From Nocardiopsis sp. NRRL B-16309 (GTDB lineage Bacteria; Actinomycetota; Actinomycetes; Streptosporangiales; Streptosporangiaceae), in NCBI RefSeq assembly GCF_001279585.1, contig NZ_LGEC01000083.1, positions 1 through 55,589 of the forward strand: a stretch of 55,589 bases of DNA. Direction: 5' to 3'. The stretch's first letter is position 1. Each line of letters opens with the position of its first letter. The position numbers and the translations under genes were made by a program. Shown here piece by piece: positions 51,915-55,589 of the stretch. Below the pieces are notes generated by a model, which saw only the letters and a list, made by a program, of their open reading frames with translations, was not told the origin of the DNA and made no database searches.

Positions 51915-52772
51915 ATGCCCACACCCCAGAACCGCCCCGCGCCGGCCACCATCACCTCGGGCCCGCTGCCGGACCCGGCCGACTACGACCTCGGGATGGC
52001 CCAAATATCGGCCGGGAAGGATTCTCAAGTCGCCCTCGCCCAGGCCGTGCATGCCTTCGAGCGCGCCGGAGTCCCCGAGCGGCTGATCGTCGTCCATGCC
52101 GACCTCGGCGACGCCGAGTGGGAGGACGCCCGCGCACTGGCGGCCGAGCACGCCCGCCACTACGACCGCGCGCTGCACATCGTGGGCCGCTACCGCGCCG
52201 ACGGACAGGTCGAGACGATCCTGGAACGCAGCCAAGCGCGCGGCCGGTGGCCCGGCCCGAAGCTGGCACGGTGGTGCACCTCGGACCACAAGACGGCCCC
52301 AACCGCCAAGCTGATGACGGCCCTGGTCAAGGAGATGCGCGAGTCCGGCAAGGTCACCGGCCGACCGGTGCGCGTCCTCAACATCATGGGCATGCGCGCC
52401 CAGGAGTCCGGCGAGCGCGCCAAGAAGATCCCCTACCGGCACGACCAGCGCGCCAGCAACGGCCGCCGCCACGTCGACGTCTGGCTGCCCGTGCACGCCT
52501 GGTCGCTGCGCCAGGTCTGGGCAGGCATCAAGGCCGGGGGCACCCGCCACCACTGGGCCTACGACGAAGGGATGTCGAGGCTCAGCTGCACCTACTGCCC
52601 GCTGGCCTCCGCGAAGGACCTGCGCTGCGCCTACCGGCTCAACCCGGCCAAGGGCGACCGGTACCTGGAGATCGAGGAGCGCATCGGCCACCGCTTCCAG
52701 AACCACCGCTCCTTGGCCGACACCCTCGCGGGCGGCGACGAGCCCGCACACGGACAGCTCACCCTGTGCTGA
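51915..52772 (+). CDS. PP-loop / PAPS-reductase-like enzyme 1 (DndC-type superfamily), 285 aa
   Basis: The PP-loop SAGKDS (residues about 32-37) marks the adenine nucleotide alpha-hydrolase superfamily, which activates substrates by adenylation. RARGRWPGPKLARWCTSDHK and SCTYCPLAS supply Cys residues near 120, 224 and 227 that could hold an iron-sulfur cluster, as in APS/PAPS reductases and DndC. GMRAQESGERAKK and the WLPVHAWSLRQVWAGI stretch are also typical. The family includes PAPS reductase, the DNA-phosphorothioation enzyme DndC and phage homologues. A DNA or RNA modification role is plausible given the neighbouring C5 methyltransferase. Confidence 0.8.
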   Translation: MPTPQNRPAPATITSGPLPDPADYDLGMAQISAGKDSQVALAQAVHAFERAGVPERLIVVHADLGDAEWEDARALAAEHARHYDRALHIVGRYRADGQVETILERSQARGRWPGPKLARWCTSDHKTAPTAKLMTALVKEMRESGKVTGRPVRVLNIMGMRAQESGERAKKIPYRHDQRASNGRRHVDVWLPVHAWSLRQVWAGIKAGGTRHHWAYDEGMSRLSCTYCPLASAKDLRCAYRLNPAKGDRYLEIEERIGHRFQNHRSLADTLAGGDEPAHGQLTLC

Positions 52773-52784
52773 ACCCCTGATCCG

Positions 52785-52812
52785 GCCGCGCCAGGCACCA
52801 CCCTGGCGCGGC
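52785..52812 (+). terminator. Perfect 11-bp hairpin
   Basis: GCCGCGCCAGG (52785-52795) pairs with CCTGGCGCGGC (52802-52812) around a 6-base loop, 12 bp after the stop of the first PP-loop gene. Confidence 0.65.
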
Positions 52813-52854
52813 TCCTCCAGCACACCTGACCAACGCTGATCGCACATCCCCGGG

Positions 52855-52874
52855 GGCGGGCCCACCACCCCGCC
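52855..52874 (+). repeat. Start-associated hairpin element, copy 6
   Basis: GGCGGGCCCACCACCCCGCC, followed by CCGCCCCGAACCACACAT and GGAGGA of the gene at 52915. Confidence 0.8.
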
Positions 52875-52914
52875 CCGCCCCGAACCACACATCGCGACAC
52901 CCTCGGAGGAACTC

Positions 52915-54120
52915 GTGCTCGATCCGACCGCGATCCCGCCTGTCCCCGCCCACGTCGACCGTCCCGTGATCCTCAGCTACGGGCTCGGCGTCGACTCCAC
53001 CGCCATCCTGCTGCGCTGGCTCAGCGAACCGGCCAGCCGCGACTTCCCGCTCAGCCACCTGACCGTGGTCGTGGCCCACACCGGAGATGAGTGGGCCAAC
53101 ACCGGCGCCCTGGTCACCGAGCACATCCTGCCGCGCCTGCGCGCGGCCGGTGTGCGCCTGGTCCAGGTCGCGCGCCGGGGCCCGTCCCTGGCGCGCGACG
53201 GCGTGGTCGTCCTGGACGACTCCCGCGCGCCGCGCACGCTCTACAGCCAGGGCACGTACAAGCTCTCGGACGAGATGTTCGCGGCGGGCACGGTACCTCA
53301 GACGGGAGGCACGCGTATCTGCTCAATCCACGCCAAAGGAGAGCCGAATGACCTGGTCATCGCGCACCTGGTCGGCAGCCGCCCATACCGGCACGTGCTC
53401 GGGTTCGAGTCGGGCGAGTGCCGCCGCGCCGACAAGGACCGCACCTACGACACCGACCAGCGGCACGGCGAGTACCCGTTGATCACCTGGAAGTGGGACC
53501 GCGCCGACTGTCTGGAGCGGATCTTCGCCGAGACCGGCCAGTGGTGGCCCAAGAGCGCATGCAGCTTCTGCCCCTTCTCACTGTCGAACCAGGAAGGCCG
53601 GGCGCGCACCCTGGAGCGGTTCACCACCGAGCCCGAACCGGCGTGCCTGGCGCTGCGGATGGAGCACACCGCCACCGCGCTCAACCCCCGCCAGGGGCTG
53701 CTGCCCACCGCGCGCCTGATCGACCTCGCCCGCGGCTTCCCCAGCATGGGCGCCACACTGGAGCGGTTCGCCGCCCAGGTCGCCGACGCCGAACACGCCC
53801 TGTACCGGGTGCGCCGCGTGTGGCCGCCCAAGCGCGAGGCACCCGCCCGCGCCGGGCGGGCCGCGCGCGCGGTGGAGATCATGGCCACCGGCAGCCGGGG
53901 GCGCATGCGCGCGCAGCTGGCCGCCACCGCCTTCGAGCACACCGTCCAGGTCGACATGAGCGACGCCGACCACCCCAGGGCGTGGGTCCAGCGCCGAAGC
54001 TCGGTGGCCGGCCCCGGAGCCGAGGAGTTCTACACCACCGCGCCGGCCACCGCCCGCCACAAGGTGGGGCGCACCTTCCCCAGGGCGTGGGCCGACCAGG
54101 CCCAACAGGCCCTGTTCTAG
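52915..54120 (+). CDS. PP-loop / PAPS-reductase-like enzyme 2, 401 aa
   Basis: GTG at 52915 follows GGAGGA. The PP-loop is SYGLGVDSTA (residues about 20-29), followed by VVVAHTGDEW. Cysteines in RICSIHAK (about 135), GECRRADKD (about 167) and SACSFCPFS (about 213-218) resemble the cluster-binding set of PAPS-reductase-like proteins, but the spacing differs from the gene at 51915 and the protein is over 100 residues longer, with a basic C-terminal region. The two are thus not recent duplicates. Two successive PP-loop enzymes suggest a two-step adenylation/sulfur or amide transfer chemistry; the substrate is unknown. Confidence 0.78.
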   Translation: MLDPTAIPPVPAHVDRPVILSYGLGVDSTAILLRWLSEPASRDFPLSHLTVVVAHTGDEWANTGALVTEHILPRLRAAGVRLVQVARRGPSLARDGVVVLDDSRAPRTLYSQGTYKLSDEMFAAGTVPQTGGTRICSIHAKGEPNDLVIAHLVGSRPYRHVLGFESGECRRADKDRTYDTDQRHGEYPLITWKWDRADCLERIFAETGQWWPKSACSFCPFSLSNQEGRARTLERFTTEPEPACLALRMEHTATALNPRQGLLPTARLIDLARGFPSMGATLERFAAQVADAEHALYRVRRVWPPKREAPARAGRAARAVEIMATGSRGRMRAQLAATAFEHTVQVDMSDADHPRAWVQRRSSVAGPGAEEFYTTAPATARHKVGRTFPRAWADQAQQALF

Positions 54121-54132
54121 GCGCTATACACG

Positions 54133-54167
54133 TGTGGGGGCCGCCCGGCCAGCGGGCGGCCCCCACA
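54133..54167 (+). terminator. Perfect 15-bp hairpin
   Basis: TGTGGGGGCCGCCCG (54133-54147) pairs with CGGGCGGCCCCCACA (54153-54167), loop GCCAG, 12 bp after the stop of the second PP-loop gene. Confidence 0.7.
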
Positions 54168-54194
54168 ACGAAAAGCGGCGGCCCGGGAAGTCCT

Positions 54195-54242
54195 TTCGGA
54201 CCCACCACCCCGGAACCGCCTACCCCGAACCACCACACGCAA
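54195..54242 (+). repeat. Degenerate start-associated element
   Basis: TTCGGACCCACCACCCCGGAA keeps the loop sequence CCACCACCCC but the flanking stem has changed to TTCCGGAA-like arms; ACCCCGAACCACCACACG follows. This covariation-like change keeps a hairpin while altering its sequence. Confidence 0.55.
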
Positions 54243-54297
54243 CGGAGAACGTTGCGCACGATGACTCATCCACCAGCGTACAAGAAGGACCGAACCC

Positions 54298-54951
54298 ATG
54301 AACCGCACCGCCGACCACGCCACGCGCCTTGCCTTCCTGCGCACCCACGACATCGACGACTCGGTCGCCGACGACCCCGCCTTCCCCGACGACGCGACCA
54401 CGTGGGACGAGTGGTGCCTGCACCGCGCGAAGGCCGAGCGCATCACCGACCCCGAGCAGCTCCAGGCCCGCGCCGCCACCATCCGGCGGTGGCCCTACCG
54501 GAGCAACGACACGCCCAAGCCCCGGCCCGCCATTGCCTCCCCGCCCCCGGCACCGCGCGAGGACGGTCTCAAGCCCATCGCTCCCGCGATCCACTCCCGG
54601 CGTGAGCTGGATGCGTGGGCCGCGCAGCACGCTCCGCAGGGCCCGCAGCCCAATCCCGGTCTGGAGGCTCTGGCGGCGATGACCGAGCCCATGAGGCTGC
54701 CCGATATCGCCAAGGTCGTCGAGATGACGCCCCGGGACATCCGCCGGGAGCGCGAGCAGAGCGCCAAGCGGGTGGCCAAGGGCAAGCCCCGCAAAGTGGG
54801 CGGCGTTGTCGTGGAGTTCCCCGCCCCTGAGACCGGCCAGCCCGGCGACCGCGCCGCCACCTACCACCCGGCCAAGGTCGCCGCGTTCCTACGCACGCGC
54901 CCCGGCAAGGGACGCCGGACCGAGCCCGGGACCGCGCCACAGCAGGACTGA
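54298..54951 (+). CDS. Putative DNA-binding protein with MerR/excisionase-like HTH, 217 aa
   Basis: ATG at 54298 has AAGGA nine bases upstream. Residues about 138-200 (MRLPDIAKVVEMTPRDIRRE, then a basic loop, a VVVEFPAPETG wing-like strand and YHPAKVAAFL) look like a winged HTH of the MerR/excisionase type. The N-terminal 130 residues are Pro- and Trp-containing and acidic. It is the last gene before leader copy 2 and could regulate it. The HTH call is from pattern only. Confidence 0.6.
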   Translation: MNRTADHATRLAFLRTHDIDDSVADDPAFPDDATTWDEWCLHRAKAERITDPEQLQARAATIRRWPYRSNDTPKPRPAIASPPPAPREDGLKPIAPAIHSRRELDAWAAQHAPQGPQPNPGLEALAAMTEPMRLPDIAKVVEMTPRDIRREREQSAKRVAKGKPRKVGGVVVEFPAPETGQPGDRAATYHPAKVAAFLRTRPGKGRRTEPGTAPQQD

Positions 54952-54983
54952 ACACTCACCCGGGGACTGGCACGGTTTCCGGG

Positions 54984-55013
54984 TTGCACCACCACCCCCA
55001 AAGGGGCTAAACT
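54984..55013 (+). promoter_or_regulatory. Sigma70-type promoter of leader copy 2
   Basis: TTGCAC (54984-54989) and TAAACT (55008-55013) are 18 bp apart, the same spacing as in copy 1; the region from AGGGGCTAAACTGTACATAG on matches copy 1. Confidence 0.65.
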
Positions 55014-55066
55014 GTACATAGAGCAGGAGAGGGAAAACACCAGCTCAGAGGCGCCACGTGCGCATG

Positions 55067-55088
55067 GTTTTTGAGAACTCAACAGTGG
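55067..55088 (+). promoter_or_regulatory. rrn-leader-like box (copy 2)
   Basis: TTTTTGAGAACTCAACAGTG, identical to the copy at 47231-47252, again about 60 nt after the promoter and before a hairpin and the first gene. Confidence 0.55.
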
Positions 55089-55163
55089 ACAAACGAGGCA
55101 CCCTCGCGCCCCAAGCACGCGGCCTCATGGGCGGCCCCGCGCCGCCACGAGGCCGCCCCAGGC

Positions 55164-55183
55164 GGCGGGCCCACCACCCCGCC
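55164..55183 (+). repeat. Start-associated hairpin element, copy 7
   Basis: GGCGGGCCCACCACCCCGCC, followed by AACCCGAACCACC and GGAG before the gene at 55222. Confidence 0.8.
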
Positions 55184-55221
55184 GCCCAACCCGAACCACC
55201 GCAGCAGACAGGAGCGTGACC

Positions 55222-55587
55222 ATGTACCTTCCCTTCATCCCCGAGGAGTTCGCGGGCTTTCGGTCCCTGGCCGACGACAACGGTTGGGAGAGCGGAATCG
55301 GGCGTGGCGACTGGTACCAGCACCTGGGGCAGAACCGCTGGGTCGAGTACTTCGGCGCCACCAAGCCGATCGTCGACGCGGACGGCGACATCACCGGCTG
55401 GGACGTACTGGAGACCTGGTGGAGCTACACCCACAGCGAGAACTGCCTGGGCCCTGGTCACTACGTCCTCGCGCACAAGGACTTCAAGCACCCCCGCCGC
55501 GAGATCAAGCCGCACTACGAGCAGCACCACGACCACCCTGAGCAGGAGAAGTGGGTTGGCCTGTTCGCCAGCCCCCGCCTTCCTTAG
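55222..55587 (+). CDS. Small aromatic-rich hypothetical protein, 121 aa
   Basis: ATG at 55222 has GGAG seven bases upstream; a GTG at 55216 is too close to it. The product is rich in Trp, Tyr and His (GDWYQHLGQNRWVEYFGA, VLETWWSYTHSE), with a DADGDITGWD turn that looks like a beta-hairpin. No family is recognised. It is the first gene behind leader copy 2 and complete at the window edge, with the operon probably continuing beyond. Confidence 0.7.
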   Translation: MYLPFIPEEFAGFRSLADDNGWESGIGRGDWYQHLGQNRWVEYFGATKPIVDADGDITGWDVLETWWSYTHSENCLGPGHYVLAHKDFKHPRREIKPHYEQHHDHPEQEKWVGLFASPRLP

Positions 55588-55589
55588 AC

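Larger units (their letters stand above)
54996..55183 (+). repeat. Leader repeat copy 2 (about 190 bp)
   Basis: Direct repeat of the leader at about 47146-47347, including promoter -10, rrn-like box, CCCTCGCGCCCC block, the GCGGCCTC/GAGGCCGC hairpin and the start-associated element. Leader 2 lacks about 15 bp between promoter and box. Confidence 0.75.

Noticed and set aside
51915..54120. Standard Dnd phosphorothioation locus
   Set aside because: Only DndC-superfamily proteins are present; DndA, DndB, DndD and DndE are missing.
47328..55183. CRISPR array made of the repeated 20-mers
   Set aside because: Repeats are separated by whole genes of different length, are hairpin-forming and tied to start codons; no spacers or cas genes exist.

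Overview
The window is high-GC DNA with GTG/TTG starts, GGAGG-type ribosome binding sites and many four-base stop/start overlaps, typical of an actinobacterium. The conjugation genes and their order fit the chromosomal or plasmid T4SS-like islands of Streptomyces/Nocardiopsis-type organisms; a Nocardiopsaceae-like host is a guess. With no ribosomal, tRNA or core metabolic gene in 55 kb, this is almost certainly part of a large conjugative plasmid or integrative element.

Left arm (1-18 kb): a KfrA-like coiled-coil protein, a non-coding stretch with a TGGTCGA repeat cluster that could be a centromere or origin, two HTH-type regulators each behind a TGACA/TGTCA palindrome (the second a nested double palindrome), a DnaQ-like exonuclease, many small accessory proteins, a lipoprotein, a HEPN-like protein with an RX4H motif, membrane proteins and a Phd/RelE-type toxin-antitoxin pair.

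Middle (18-46 kb): one large minus-strand operon running from about 41.45 kb down to 18.07 kb. In transcription order it encodes a small P-loop protein, a pilin-like two-TM protein, a one-TM protein, a VirB6/TrbL-like channel protein, an SCO6880-family protein, a VirB4-like ATPase, a VirD4-like coupling protein, a DUF4913 protein, a small conserved protein, and then a giant (about 4,719 aa) DarB-like DNA methyltransferase-helicase with a very long helical/TPR C-terminus. Divergent from it are a TcpC/VirB8-like lipoprotein and a VirB1-like transglycosylase/NlpC-P60 hydrolase; next come an EspI-like MinD ATPase and a Lys/Ala/Pro-rich partner candidate. Together this is a Gram-positive type IV conjugation machine plus an anti-restriction-type giant protein. 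No relaxase is visible.

Right arm (47-55.6 kb): a differently organised, all-plus-strand module. Two nearly identical leaders (about 47.13 and 54.98 kb) each carry a sigma70-type promoter, an rrn-leader-like TTTTTGAGAACTCAACAGTG segment and a hairpin. Almost every gene is preceded by the same intergenic element (a GGCGGG/CCCGCC hairpin followed by CCCCGAACCACACA, then the RBS), and several genes are followed by perfect terminator-like hairpins. The genes encode a DNA cytosine-C5 methyltransferase, two different PP-loop/PAPS-reductase-like enzymes and six unknown proteins. This looks like a nucleic-acid modification or establishment module with its own regulatory grammar and is the most interesting part of the window.
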